From positions 1,302,001 to 1,366,000 of the forward strand of contig NZ_VFPH01000003.1 of assembly GCF_006717045.1 (NCBI RefSeq): DNA of 64,000 nt, written 5' to 3'. Source of the DNA: Pseudonocardia cypriaca (GTDB lineage Bacteria; Actinomycetota; Actinomycetes; Mycobacteriales; Pseudonocardiaceae). Below are positions 50,280 to 59,508 of the stretch, piece by piece (positions within the stretch are counted from its first letter, which is position 1; the number at the start of each line of letters is the position of its first letter). The position numbers and the translations under genes are program-made. A model generated the notes under the pieces. It was not told where the DNA came from. It was given only the letters and a program-made list of their open reading frames with translations, and ran no database searches.

Positions 50280-50633
50280 CTAATGCGAGTTCCGCTCTGC
50301 TTCCTCGGCGATCCGCTTGATGTACGCCAGCCTGCGGTCCCAGTCGGCCGCCAGCGCCGTCATCCACCGCGCGGTCGCGTCCAGCGCGGCGGGCTGGACC
50401 GTGTAGCGGACCTCGCGTCCCACCCGGTTTCCCGAGACCAGCCCGGCGGCATCCAGCACGGCGAGGTGCTTGACCACAGCTTGCCGCGAAACGGGAAGTC
50501 GTTCGGCGAGGGTGGTCGCGGTGCCGGCACCCTGTTCGGCGAGGAGGTCGAGCAGTCGACGTCGCGTCGGGTCGGCCAGCGCCGCGAGTACGTCGCCGAC
50601 CGGCTCGCTCGACCCGTGCCGTTCCGTGGTCAC
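50280..50633 (-). CDS. ArsR family winged-helix regulator
   Basis: 117 residues. ALADPTRRRLLDLLAEQGAG then VSRQAVVKHLAVLDAAGLV is the ArsR/SmtB helix-turn-helix; no Cys metal ligands, so it belongs to the non-metal group usually paired with SRPBCC (AHSA1) proteins. Start GTG overlaps the SRPBCC stop by four bases (GTGA), so both are coexpressed. Probably autoregulatory. Confidence 0.87.
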   Translation of the reverse strand: MTTERHGSSEPVGDVLAALADPTRRRLLDLLAEQGAGTATTLAERLPVSRQAVVKHLAVLDAAGLVSGNRVGREVRYTVQPAALDATARWMTALAADWDRRLAYIKRIAEEAERNSH

Positions 50634-51076
50634 ATCGAGGGTTCTTCGGCGCGCTTCCTGACCACGTCGAACACCTGCGACCAGCCGTCGGTGTTGAACC
50701 GCACCGTCTTGTCGCGCAGTTCCTCGGACGTGCCCAATGTGGCGAACCCGCTCTCGACGACGCGAAGCCGCGTCTTGCCGTCTTCCGTGCTCAACATGAA
50801 CTCGACGAGCGTACTGTTGTCGGCCCGCAACTCCTCCCCGGGGAACGCACTCGCCCAGCGGTACGCGACATACGTGGGCGGCTCCACCTTCTCGACGCGC
50901 ACCGAGACCTCGCCGACATTGGGGTTCTTGGCGACCAGCGAAGCGCCCTCCTCGGCCACGGTCCCCGCCACACTCGCCTCGTCGGCCACCCAGAACGCGG
51001 GGGTGGCCACCAGCGACCACACCGTTGCCAGGGAGGCGTCGATCAGCGTGTCGCTTTCGATCCGGTCCGCACTCAT
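50630..51076 (-). CDS. SRPBCC domain (AHSA1-like) protein
   Basis: 148 residues, START/Bet v1-like lipid-binding fold. IDASLATVWSLVATPAFW near the N-terminus and ESGFATL...GWSQVFDVVRK toward the C-terminus are typical of the AHSA1 family. ATG at 51076 with GGAGAG upstream. Here the SRPBCC gene comes before the ArsR gene, the reverse of the more frequent order. Ligand unknown. Confidence 0.86.
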   Translation of the reverse strand: MSADRIESDTLIDASLATVWSLVATPAFWVADEASVAGTVAEEGASLVAKNPNVGEVSVRVEKVEPPTYVAYRWASAFPGEELRADNSTLVEFMLSTEDGKTRLRVVESGFATLGTSEELRDKTVRFNTDGWSQVFDVVRKRAEEPSM

Positions 51077-51275
51077 CGATCTCTCCTCGCGCTGCCGTCG
51101 GACGTGCCGTGCGCCGGGCTCCGATCGAGGCGCAACCCTAGGGTAGCGCGTTCGCGCGATGACGTGCAACCAGCAAGTAGCACGTTGTCGGGAGGCTGGT
51201 CGTCCATCGAAAGCGCCCCACACCCGATCGGGCGGACGGGTCGCGAACCGCCGAGCGGGGGAGCACGATGCCTGC

Positions 51276-52289
51276 ATGGACGTGGAGCTCGGTGAGTTCG
51301 TGGCCGGCCTTCCCAAGTGCGAGCTGCACGTGCACCTGGAGGGCACGCTCGAGCCGGAGCTGAAGCTGGCCCTCGCGGAGCGGAACGGGGTGGACATCGG
51401 GCAGCGCACGGTCGAGGAGGTCCGCGGCACCTACCGGTTCGACTCGCTGGCGTCGTTCCTCGCCGTCTACTACCCGGCGATGGACGTGCTCGTCACCGAG
51501 CAGGACTTCTACGAACTCGCCCACGCCTACCTCGTGCGCGCGGCGTCGCAGAACGTCCGCTACGCCGAGGTGTTCTTCGACCCCCAGGTGCACATGGGGC
51601 GCGGGGTGCCGTTCGAGGCCGTGGTCCGCGGCTACCACCGCGCGCTGCAGGACGCCGAACGCGATCTCGGCGTGGCGGGTGCCCTGATCATGTGCATCGT
51701 CCGCGATCTCCCCGCCGACAGCGCGATGGAGGCGCTCGACGCCGCGCTGCCGTTCAAGGACCTGGTCCTCGGCCTCGGTCTCGACTCCGACGAGCGGGGC
51801 AACCCGCCCGCGAAGTTCGCCGAGGTGTTCGCGAAGGCCCGCGACGAGGGGCTGCACCTCACGATGCACTGCGACGTCGACCAGGAGAACACCACCGAGC
51901 ACATCCGGCAGGCGCTCGAGGACATCCGGGTCGAGCGCATCGACCACGGCACGAACGTGGTGGAGGACCCGCGGCTGCTGGAGATCGTGCGTGAGCGCGG
52001 CGTGGGGCTCACCTGCTGCCCGATCTCCAACGGGTTCGTCACGGGCGACATGAAGGCCGCGGTGATCGCCCGGCTGCTGCGCGATGGTGTCCGCGTCACC
52101 GTCAACTCCGACGACCCGGCCTACTTCGGCGGCTACGTCTCCGAGAACCTGCTCGCACTGGCGAGGTCCGCCGACCTCACCCCGGCCGAGCTGGTGCAGC
52201 TGGAGCGCAACGCGTTCGAGATCGCCTGGCTGCCGGACGAGCAGCGCGCCCGCTACCTCGCCGAGCTGGGGGACTACGCCGCGCTATAG
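51276..52289 (+). CDS. Adenosine/adenine deaminase family amidohydrolase with altered HAGE motif
   Basis: 337 residues, metal-dependent (beta/alpha)8 amidohydrolase. HVHLEG (His18, His20) supplies two zinc ligands, SDDPAYFGG (Asp279/280) the late Asp, and IDHGTNVVED the His before it. The motif normally reading HAGE, whose Glu shuttles protons to the purine, is HCDVDQEN at 198-205, so the Glu position is Val. The scaffold matches adenine deaminase-like relatives more than classical adenosine deaminase. ATG at 51276 with CACGAT six bases upstream. Deamination of a purine or other N-heterocycle is expected, but specificity is open. Confidence 0.82.
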   Translation: MDVELGEFVAGLPKCELHVHLEGTLEPELKLALAERNGVDIGQRTVEEVRGTYRFDSLASFLAVYYPAMDVLVTEQDFYELAHAYLVRAASQNVRYAEVFFDPQVHMGRGVPFEAVVRGYHRALQDAERDLGVAGALIMCIVRDLPADSAMEALDAALPFKDLVLGLGLDSDERGNPPAKFAEVFAKARDEGLHLTMHCDVDQENTTEHIRQALEDIRVERIDHGTNVVEDPRLLEIVRERGVGLTCCPISNGFVTGDMKAAVIARLLRDGVRVTVNSDDPAYFGGYVSENLLALARSADLTPAELVQLERNAFEIAWLPDEQRARYLAELGDYAAL

Positions 52290-52628
52290 GTGCGGTCCCA
52301 CCACCGCGACCAGCGCCGCGACCCCGATGGCCGTGGAGGCCACGCACACCGCCGCCACCAGCCGCCCGCCAGGGCCGGAGACCAGGTTGCCGTCCTGCAG
52401 GAGGCAGGCCTCTGCACGGCGTGCGCGGCGCGTCGAGCCGAGGACGAGCAGCGCGGCCAGGCCCAGCCCGAGCAATCCGACCACGACCGCTCCCACTCCC
52501 AGCGTCGGGAAGAGCACACGGGTGCCCGCGATCGCCCCGACGGCCACGGCCAGCCCGGTGCGCCGCCAGGCCAGCGCCGTGCGTTCCGGCTGCAGCCCGG
52601 GATCGAACCGCCGGCCCCCGTCGCTCAT
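52284..52628 (-). CDS. DUF202 family membrane protein
   Basis: 114 residues, three predicted helices. GLQPERTALAWRRTGLAVAVG at the N-terminus (split) is the DUF202 signature. Start ATG overlaps the stop of the other DUF202 gene by ATGA; the pair probably forms a heteromeric membrane complex of unknown role. Confidence 0.82.
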   Translation of the reverse strand: MSDGGRRFDPGLQPERTALAWRRTGLAVAVGAIAGTRVLFPTLGVGAVVVGLLGLGLAALLVLGSTRRARRAEACLLQDGNLVSGPGGRLVAAVCVASTAIGVAALVAVVGPHL

Positions 52629-52999
52629 CGCAGCAGCAGCGCTGCCAGCAGGAGCACACCCGTGATCGCGCTCCCCACGGCCAGCGGCACCATCAGTGCG
52701 GGCGCGGAGAGCGGCCTGCCGTTGCGCATGGCGCGCTCGTCGCGGCTCCAGGCGAACCACGCCTGCACCGGCGTCAGCAGGCCCAGGACGATCAGCAGCA
52801 CGGAGGCGGCGAGCCGCAGCTGGGGCTGCATCGGCGGGGCGACGGCCTCGAGCGCGACGCCGCATGCGAGCAGTGCGAGCGCGGTGCGGATCCAGGCGAG
52901 GAACGTGCGCTCGTTGGCGAGCGTGAACCGCGGGTCGGGCTCGCTGCCCTCCCCGAACACCCAACGGGGGAACCGACGGGGCGTCACCGGGCTGCTCAT
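52625..52999 (-). CDS. DUF202/YidH family membrane protein
   Basis: 124 residues, three helices. FTLANERTFLAWIRTALALLA (about 26-46, split) is the family core; basic N-terminus stays in the cytosol. Start ATG at 52999; upstream in the two-gene DUF202 operon. Confidence 0.84.
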   Translation of the reverse strand: MSSPVTPRRFPRWVFGEGSEPDPRFTLANERTFLAWIRTALALLACGVALEAVAPPMQPQLRLAASVLLIVLGLLTPVQAWFAWSRDERAMRNGRPLSAPALMVPLAVGSAITGVLLLAALLLR

Positions 53000-53071
53000 C
53001 AGGGCCAGTGTGCACCTCAATGTCCGGTCATATCGAAGGATCTCCCAGTGGATGAGACGGGGATCTCCAGT

Positions 53072-54220
53072 TCACAGGAGCACGGACGGGGGGACGTCCG
53101 CACCGAGGAGCAGTCCACCGGCGAGTTCGAAGATGCTCGGCGCGGCCTGTACGTGCGCCGCGGCCGTGCGCAGGTCCTGGAACTGCCGTTGCAGCGGGTG
53201 GTCCTCGGCCACCGCGACCGCGCCCGCCACCCGCTGCAGGACGTCGGCCACGCCCACGGACGTGGAGATCGCGTGGGTGATCGCGAGGCGCACCTGGATC
53301 CGCTGCCGCGGGCCGGGCGGGTTGCCCGCGAGGATGGTGTCCCACACCTCGGCGACCACCTCCCGCAGCCACGCCCGGGCCGACGCGATCTTCGCCTCGG
53401 CCCGCGCGACCGTGATCTGCACCATCGGCCGGTCGCGCAGCGGCGCCCCGCTCAGCCAGCGCACGGTGTCCGATGCGAGCTCGGTGAACGTGACGAGCGC
53501 GCCGCGGGCCACGCCGAGCGCCTGCGCGGCCTGCAGGACGAAGACGAGGTTCTGGTACCCGTCGCGGTAGAGCGGCCCGTCGTGCCGGGCCGCGCCCAGC
53601 ACGGGCATGGGCAGCGTCCAGTCCGCGGCGACGGTGACGTCCTGCAGGGCGAAGTCGTGGCTGCCGGTGGCGCGCAGCCCGACGGAGCGCCACGTGTCGA
53701 GGACCGTGGCATCGGCGGCGGGCACGTAGACCAACCGCAGCTCGCGCTGTCCGCCCGGCCGCTCCACCGCGCACGTCCCGTACAGGTGATCCGCGTACGT
53801 GCAGCCGCTCGCGAACCCCCACCGCCCGCTCACCCGGTAGCCGCCGTCGACGGGAACCGCCCGACCGCCCGGTCGCAGCACGCCGGCCAGTGTCGCCGCG
53901 GGCCGGCCGACGACCTGCCTGGCGACGGACAGCGGCAGGAACGCGGCGAACCACGCGGACTGGGCGCCGATCATGACGGCCCACCCGGCGGAGCCGTCGA
54001 TCCGGGACGCCTCCTCCACCACGTCTGCGGCTGCGAGGGGGTCGAGTTCGAGCCCGCCGAGCGCCCGCGGGACGAGCATGCCGAACAGCCCGGCCTCGGC
54101 CATGGCGCGGGCGAGCTCGTCCGGGAGCCGCCGCTGGGCGGCAGCCGCCGCCCGGGTCTGCTCGATGCGCGGCGCGAGCAGGCCCAGGGCGGCGAGCGGG
54201 GAGGGTGCCGTCGTGGTCAT
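53072..54220 (-). CDS. Acyl-CoA dehydrogenase-like flavin monooxygenase (HsaA/group D type)
   Basis: 382 residues with acyl-CoA dehydrogenase fold. GLFGMLVPRALGG and the strand YRVSGRWGFASGCTYADHL (about 127-145) are of the group D flavin-dependent monooxygenase subset (HsaA, HpaB-like) rather than beta-oxidation dehydrogenases; the catalytic Glu of the latter is not evident. Such enzymes hydroxylate phenols with FMNH2 from a partner reductase, none of which is adjacent. One base separates it from the methyltransferase gene; one operon. Confidence 0.82.
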   Translation of the reverse strand: MTTTAPSPLAALGLLAPRIEQTRAAAAAQRRLPDELARAMAEAGLFGMLVPRALGGLELDPLAAADVVEEASRIDGSAGWAVMIGAQSAWFAAFLPLSVARQVVGRPAATLAGVLRPGGRAVPVDGGYRVSGRWGFASGCTYADHLYGTCAVERPGGQRELRLVYVPAADATVLDTWRSVGLRATGSHDFALQDVTVAADWTLPMPVLGAARHDGPLYRDGYQNLVFVLQAAQALGVARGALVTFTELASDTVRWLSGAPLRDRPMVQITVARAEAKIASARAWLREVVAEVWDTILAGNPPGPRQRIQVRLAITHAISTSVGVADVLQRVAGAVAVAEDHPLQRQFQDLRTAAAHVQAAPSIFELAGGLLLGADVPPSVLL

Positions 54221-54221
54221 C

Positions 54222-55040
54222 TCACCGCTTCCGGGCGGTGACGAGCAGGTACTCGGCCTCCCAGCCGTTCCCGTCGTTCCACGTGGTGAGGAACTGCAGG
54301 AAGTCGCGGTCGAGGTCGGCGATCCGCTCCGGCCGGTCGGCGTTGAACTTGTACACCGCGATCGTCGGCCCGTAGTTGCGCTTCCAGTACTCGCGGAACC
54401 CGGTGGGATCGAGGTCGTTCGCCATCCGTACGCGCCGGCGTCGCATCTCGAGGTCGACGACCCGGTCGCCGAACAGCCCGCGGACGTGCTCCTCGTCGCC
54501 CCATCGCGGCGGCGGGGTGGCGCCGGGCGGGGGTGGCGGCGCGTACGGCGCCATCGTCGCGAAGAGGTTGCCGATGAAACCCTGCGGCGTCCAGTTGATC
54601 AAACCGATGGTCCCGCCGGGACGGGTCACCCGGACCAGCTCGTCGGCGACCGCCTGGTGCCGGGGCGCGAACATGGCGCCGACGCAGGACAGCACCACGT
54701 CGAACCCGTCGTCGGGGAAGGGGAGGGCCTCGGCGTCCGCCTCCGTCCAGGTGAGGTCGACGTCCTGCTCGGCGGCGATCCGCCGGCCTGCGTCGAAGAG
54801 CTCCGGTGTCAGGTCGGACGCCGTGACGTCGGCGCCGGTGGCGGCGGCCGGGACGGCCGCGTTGCCGGAGCCCGCGGCGACGTCGAGCACGCGCTGCCCC
54901 GACCGGACGCCGGCCGCCTCCACCAGCACCGGTCCGAGCTGGGGGATGAGCTCGGCGGCGACGGCGGGGTAGTCGCCGGACGCCCACAGCGCGCGGTGCC
55001 GGGCCTTCAGCTCGCGGTCGGCGTTGGCCGTGGTGGTCAT
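54222..55040 (-). CDS. Class I SAM-dependent methyltransferase
   Basis: 272 residues from the ATG at 55040 (CGAGGACAAC upstream). SAM motif I VLDVAAGSGNAAVPAA (about 50-65), post-I acidic DLTPEL, motif IV-like FDVVLSCVGAMFAP. UbiE/Methyltransf_11 group; acceptor unknown. It sits between the SARP regulator (87 bases upstream) and the flavoprotein, so the trio may be a small biosynthetic or modification unit under that regulator. Confidence 0.85.
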   Translation of the reverse strand: MTTTANADRELKARHRALWASGDYPAVAAELIPQLGPVLVEAAGVRSGQRVLDVAAGSGNAAVPAAATGADVTASDLTPELFDAGRRIAAEQDVDLTWTEADAEALPFPDDGFDVVLSCVGAMFAPRHQAVADELVRVTRPGGTIGLINWTPQGFIGNLFATMAPYAPPPPPGATPPPRWGDEEHVRGLFGDRVVDLEMRRRRVRMANDLDPTGFREYWKRNYGPTIAVYKFNADRPERIADLDRDFLQFLTTWNDGNGWEAEYLLVTARKR

Positions 55041-55127
55041 GTTGTCCTCGCAAAGTTCGGGATCAGGTGCCGCTGAGCTTGCGCGCCTGCGCATCGGCGC
55101 TCCTTCGAGGATCGTGAAATGCGCTGG

Positions 55128-57989
55128 TCAGGCGTGGTGGCTCAGGGCTTCGCGGGCGTACGCGACGACCGCTGAGCCGGCGAGCGACCTGCCGGCTGCC
55201 GATGCGGCGGCGTACCGCTCGTCGCCGAGGACGCGGGCGGGCCGGGCCGCGTCCAGCGGGGAGGGCCTGCCGGCGGCGCCGAGCGCGGCGTGCAGCGTGA
55301 CGGCGGCCTCGGCGGCGTCGACCCGGGCCAGCAGGCGCACCACGTACCGCAGCGCGATCCACTGCTGGCTCCAGTCGCCGACCCGCTCCCAGTGGTCGAG
55401 GACGTCGAGGAACTCGCGGCAGGCACGCCGGGGATCGTCGTGCACGGCCCGCGTGGCTGCGCGCTCCATGAGCGCGATGCCGTGCCACCAGAAGTTGCGC
55501 ACCGAGGCGGCGAGCTCGCCCGCCTCGTCGAACAGCGCGAGTGCCCGCTCCGGGTCGGACTTCTTGAGCACCAGGCCGAGCGCGTACCTGGCCATCGACT
55601 GCGCGGTCGGGTTGGCCGTCGGGTCGGCCACGCGCACGGCCTCCTCCGCGGCGGGCAGCCCCTGCTCCGGGTTGCGCAGCACGGCGTGGCACACCGCGAC
55701 GTAGTAGAGGGTCCAGACGAGCCGGATCGGGTCGTCGTCGCGGCGCGCCCGCTCCACCTCCGCGCTGTAGTGGCGCAGGGCCGCGCCGGGGTCGTCCGCG
55801 TAGAGGGCCACGTCGGCGAGGACGTCGCCGGGGTAGGCCACCCGGCCGGTGCCGCGCCCGGGCACCCGTCCTCCCGCGAGCGCGGCGAGCGCCCGTGCGC
55901 GGGCGAAGTCCCCGCGGTTCCACGCCCCCCGCGCGGCCGCTCCCGCCGCGGCGGCGTACAGCGGGTGTCCCGGATCGGCCAGATCGAGGGTCCGCTCGGC
56001 CCAGGTCGCCGACTCGTAGCCCACTCGCAGGTGGGCGAGCTCGGGGAGCGATGTGACCAGCCGCATCGCGAGGTCGGCGTCCCGGTCGGCGACCGCGCGC
56101 TCGAACGCGGCGCGCAGGTTGTCGTAGTCGGGCAGCACCCGTTCCACCCAGATCCGCTCGTCGGGGCCCTGCACGGCCCGGGCACCCCGCTCGGCGAGCG
56201 CGGTGAAGTGCGCGGCATGCCGCCGGGCGAAGCGGTCGGCGAGGCCGGCCTCGTCGAGGCGGTCCCGCCCGTACGCCCGCAGCGTCTCCAGAACCAGGTA
56301 GCGCGACCGGCCGGCCCCGTGGCGGGCGATGACCATGGACTTGTCGACGAGCCCGATCAGCAGGTCGAGGGTGTCCTCCTCGGCGCTCCCCTGCTCGGCG
56401 CAGACGCCGTGGGCTGCGTCGAGGTCGAACCCGCCCGCGAACAGCGACAGCCGGGCGAACAGGGCCCGTTCCGGCTCGGAGAGCAGCCGGTAGGACCAGT
56501 CGATCGCGGCGACGAGGCTCTGGTGCCGGGGTGCGGCACCGCGGGTCGCGTGCACGAGCCGGGAGCTGTCCAGGCGCTGCGCGAGCTCCGTTGCCGACAT
56601 CGCGCGGATCCGGGCGGCGGCCAGCTCGATGGCGAGGGGAAGCCCGTCGAGCCGACGGCAGATCTCGCCCACCGCCTCCGCGACGCCCGGATCGAGGCCG
56701 AACTCCGGTCGATGCGCCTTCGCGCGGTCGGCGAACAGCGCTGCCGCATCGGAGTCGGGCAGGGGATGCACCGGGACGACCCGCTCGCCCTCGACGCCCA
56801 GCGGTTCCCGGCTGGTCGCGAGCACCGCAACCGACGGGCAGTGCCGCACGATCCGGTCGACGACCCGGGCCGCTGCGTCCAGGACGTGCTCGCAGTTGTC
56901 CACCACGAGCAGGAGGTGGCGACCGGCGAGGTAGTCGGTGATCGTCTGCTCGATCCCGAGCCCCTGCTGTTGCTGCACCCCGAGCGCCGCGGCCAGGGCA
57001 TGGCCCACGGCCGTGCCGTCGGACAGCGGGGCGAGCTCGCACAGCCACATCCCGTCGGCGAACCGCGCTCGACGCGCGACCTCGACGGCCAGCCTGGTCT
57101 TGCCGACCCCTCCGACGCCGCTCAGCGTGACCAGCGGGCCGTCACGCAGGGCCTCCTCGACCCGGCGGACGTCGTCGTCCCGGCCGACGAAGCGGGTCGG
57201 GCGCCGCTCGATGTTGCCGCGGGACGGGCGTGCGCGAGGAGCCACGGGTGGTGCGCCCGCATCGGCGTCGAGGATCTGCTGGTGCACCGCGCGCAAAGCG
57301 GGACCGGGTTCGCTGCCCAGGTCCTCGACGAGGCGGCGGCGGATCCGCTGGTAGGTGGCGAGCGCGTCGGACTGCCGACCGCTGCGGTACTGGGCGAGCA
57401 TGAGCTGCCCGGCCAGGCGCTCGTCGAACGGGTGGGCTCCGGCCGCGGCGGTGAGCTCGGCGATGAGCTCCGCGTGCCGGCCGGCGCCGAGTGCCGCGTC
57501 GTTGCGGTCCAGCGTGGCGGCGAGCCGCTCGGCCTCCAGCGCGGTGCGCAGGTCGGCGAACCACGGAACGTCGAGCGTGGGGAAGGGGTCGCCCCGCCAC
57601 AGGTCGAGGGCCCGCGCGTAGAGCGCCGCCGCCTCCGCCGGCTGCTCCGCCGCCCGGCCGCGGGAGACCAGGTGCCGGAACAGGTGCAGGTCGACCGTCA
57701 GCGGATCAACCGCGAGGAGGTAGCCGCCGGGGCCGCGGGTGATCCGCACGCCGTCGACGCCGGTGAGCACCCCGCGCAGCCGTGACACGTAGGCGGACAG
57801 GGCGTTGCGGGCCCGGTAGGGCGGGCGGTCCGCCCACACCCGGTCGATGAGCTGGTCGGCGGGGACGGGCCGGCCGACGTCGACCAGCAGCGCGGCGAGC
57901 ACGGCGCGCTGCCGGGTGTGGCCGGTGTCGACCAGGCGGCCGTCGAAACCCACCTCGACGTCGCCGAGCAGCCGGAACTCCACCGTCAT
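55128..57989 (-). CDS. SARP/AfsR-like regulator: winged helix, BTAD, NB-ARC and TPR-like repeats
   Basis: 953 residues. Winged helix 1-95 (FRLLGDVEVGF; RQRAVLAALLVDVG), BTAD about 98-243, NB-ARC ATPase 265-490 with Walker A GVGGVGKT (291-298) and Walker B LLLVVDNCEH, then helical repeats to the end. Same architecture as the regulator at 2.4-5.6 kb, and paralogous to it. ATG at 57989. Likely activates the downstream methyltransferase and flavoprotein genes. No ribosome site is obvious. Confidence 0.88.
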   Translation of the reverse strand: MTVEFRLLGDVEVGFDGRLVDTGHTRQRAVLAALLVDVGRPVPADQLIDRVWADRPPYRARNALSAYVSRLRGVLTGVDGVRITRGPGGYLLAVDPLTVDLHLFRHLVSRGRAAEQPAEAAALYARALDLWRGDPFPTLDVPWFADLRTALEAERLAATLDRNDAALGAGRHAELIAELTAAAGAHPFDERLAGQLMLAQYRSGRQSDALATYQRIRRRLVEDLGSEPGPALRAVHQQILDADAGAPPVAPRARPSRGNIERRPTRFVGRDDDVRRVEEALRDGPLVTLSGVGGVGKTRLAVEVARRARFADGMWLCELAPLSDGTAVGHALAAALGVQQQQGLGIEQTITDYLAGRHLLLVVDNCEHVLDAAARVVDRIVRHCPSVAVLATSREPLGVEGERVVPVHPLPDSDAAALFADRAKAHRPEFGLDPGVAEAVGEICRRLDGLPLAIELAAARIRAMSATELAQRLDSSRLVHATRGAAPRHQSLVAAIDWSYRLLSEPERALFARLSLFAGGFDLDAAHGVCAEQGSAEEDTLDLLIGLVDKSMVIARHGAGRSRYLVLETLRAYGRDRLDEAGLADRFARRHAAHFTALAERGARAVQGPDERIWVERVLPDYDNLRAAFERAVADRDADLAMRLVTSLPELAHLRVGYESATWAERTLDLADPGHPLYAAAAGAAARGAWNRGDFARARALAALAGGRVPGRGTGRVAYPGDVLADVALYADDPGAALRHYSAEVERARRDDDPIRLVWTLYYVAVCHAVLRNPEQGLPAAEEAVRVADPTANPTAQSMARYALGLVLKKSDPERALALFDEAGELAASVRNFWWHGIALMERAATRAVHDDPRRACREFLDVLDHWERVGDWSQQWIALRYVVRLLARVDAAEAAVTLHAALGAAGRPSPLDAARPARVLGDERYAAASAAGRSLAGSAVVAYAREALSHHA

Positions 57990-58045
57990 ACGCGCGTCAC
58001 CGCCCGGCCCAGTCTGCGCCGGCGCGACCCGCGGGAACAGGGCCG

Positions 58046-58288
58046 TCAGGCGGCAGGGCGCTCGTACTCGTCGAGTGCGGCTCGGCCGGCCGGGGTGACC
58101 CGGGGCGTCGTCCCGCCGGCCCGGACCAGCAGCCCGGCCGCGATGAGGACGTGCGCGCGGGTCTGGTCGCAGAACCACCGGCCGTCCACCCGCAGGTCCG
58201 GGACGCCCGTGGCGGTGATGTCGCAGCGACCGGCGGCCACCGCGCGCAGCAGCGCTCGGTCGCGTCCGGTCAGGTTCAAGATGGACAT
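58046..58288 (-). CDS. Small winged-helix-like hypothetical protein
   Basis: 80 residues from the ATG at 58288. MSILNLTGRDRALLRAVAAG, RAHVLIAAGLLVRAG and TPAGRAALDEY have the rhythm of a short winged helix whose wing ends in the common xTPAGRAAL turn. Lies 56 bases upstream of the SARP gene on the same strand. Function unknown. Confidence 0.62.
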   Translation of the reverse strand: MSILNLTGRDRALLRAVAAGRCDITATGVPDLRVDGRWFCDQTRAHVLIAAGLLVRAGGTTPRVTPAGRAALDEYERPAA

Positions 58289-58406
58289 TGGCTCAACCCT
58301 CCGTACAGAAAGACGTCGCAGGCCGGGCGAGGTTCGCTCGCTGCCTCGAGAAATGTGACCCCGATCGCCCTTCACCGACTCACGCGCAGCTCAGCGCGCC
58401 GACGCC

Positions 58407-58727
58407 TCACAGAGCGGTGAGCGCGACGGCCACCACCAGCCCCGCCGCGACCGGCAGGACCAGACCGCGGCGCCGCCACGCGATCAGCGCGGCCACGACC
58501 GCGCCGAGCAGCACCGGCACCCGGGGCCCGAGGTCGGAGAAGGCCGAGCCGCCCGCGATGCCCGCTCCGACCATCGCGGCGATGGCCGCCGGTGCGGCGT
58601 GGTCGAGCAGCCGTCGCGCCGAGGCCGGGAGCCGCCCGGCGGGCAGCAGGGTGATCGGTGTGACCCGGAGGAGCCACGACACTGCGCCCGCCGCGACCAG
58701 GGTCGCGACGATCGTGACGGCGCTCAT
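58407..58727 (-). CDS. azlD: AzlD family branched-chain amino acid export subunit
   Basis: 106 residues, four helices. WLLRVTPITLLPAGRLPASARRLLDH (split) is typical of AzlD. Works with AzlC, whose stop overlaps this start by ATGA. Exports branched-chain amino acids or analogues. Confidence 0.88.
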   Translation of the reverse strand: MSAVTIVATLVAAGAVSWLLRVTPITLLPAGRLPASARRLLDHAAPAAIAAMVGAGIAGGSAFSDLGPRVPVLLGAVVAALIAWRRRGLVLPVAAGLVVAVALTAL

Positions 58728-59413
58728 GACGGCGTCCGGTCGAGCAGGGCGCCCGCTGCGATCCCGGCGACGATCCCCGCGACCAGCCCGACACCGCCGG
58801 GCAGTGGCGCTGCCACGACGGCGACGACCAGCGCCGTGAACGCGATCAGGGCGGGGCGCACCGCGGCCAGCCGTGGCCCGAGCATGCCTGCCAACACCAC
58901 GACGGCGGCGGCGTCCAACGGGGAACCGGCCGGGAGCAAGGGGCCGAGCACGCCGCCGATGCCCACCACGGCCACCCAGGTGGCCAGCAACAACCCGCCC
59001 CCGACGAGCCAGTACCGGCGGAAGCGCGCCGGGTCGCCGAGGTCGTCGCGGGCGAGGACCATGAGGTAGGTCTGGTCGATCAGCAGGGCGGGGCCGAACC
59101 AGCGGAACCAGCGCGGCTGGTCGCGGAACCGCGGCTCCAGCGCAGCGGAGTACAGCAGCAGGCGGGCGTTGATCAGTACCGCGGTGCCGAGCGCGGCGAG
59201 CACGCCTGCGCCTGCCGCGAACATCGTCAGTGGCGCGAAGTGCGCGGCCCCGGCGAACACGGTGGCTGCCGCAGCCATGTCGGCGAGGGGCGGAACCCCG
59301 AGCTGGGTGGCGGTCGCCCCAATGACGAGCCCGAACGGCGCGACGCTCAGCGCGACCGGAAGGGTGTCGCGCGCGGCGCGCAGGTCCCGGGCGGTGGCCG
59401 GTGGGTGGGTCAT
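58724..59413 (-). CDS. azlC: AzlC family branched-chain amino acid export permease
   Basis: 229 residues, about seven to eight helices. PVALSVAPFGLVIGATATQLG near the N-terminus (split) and LYSAALEPRFRD in the first loop identify the AzlC/LIV-E family (BrnF-like). Coupled to azlD. No Lrp-type regulator is adjacent. Confidence 0.88.
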   Translation of the reverse strand: MTHPPATARDLRAARDTLPVALSVAPFGLVIGATATQLGVPPLADMAAAATVFAGAAHFAPLTMFAAGAGVLAALGTAVLINARLLLYSAALEPRFRDQPRWFRWFGPALLIDQTYLMVLARDDLGDPARFRRYWLVGGGLLLATWVAVVGIGGVLGPLLPAGSPLDAAAVVVLAGMLGPRLAAVRPALIAFTALVVAVVAAPLPGGVGLVAGIVAGIAAGALLDRTPS

Positions 59414-59508
59414 GTGAACACCGTGGGCAACGCCGCATCGGCGGGGCCGTCACGTTCGTGAAATCGCCTGCTCAGAGGCCTGGTGGAGCTGAGCGGCGCG
59501 CACCGCCG

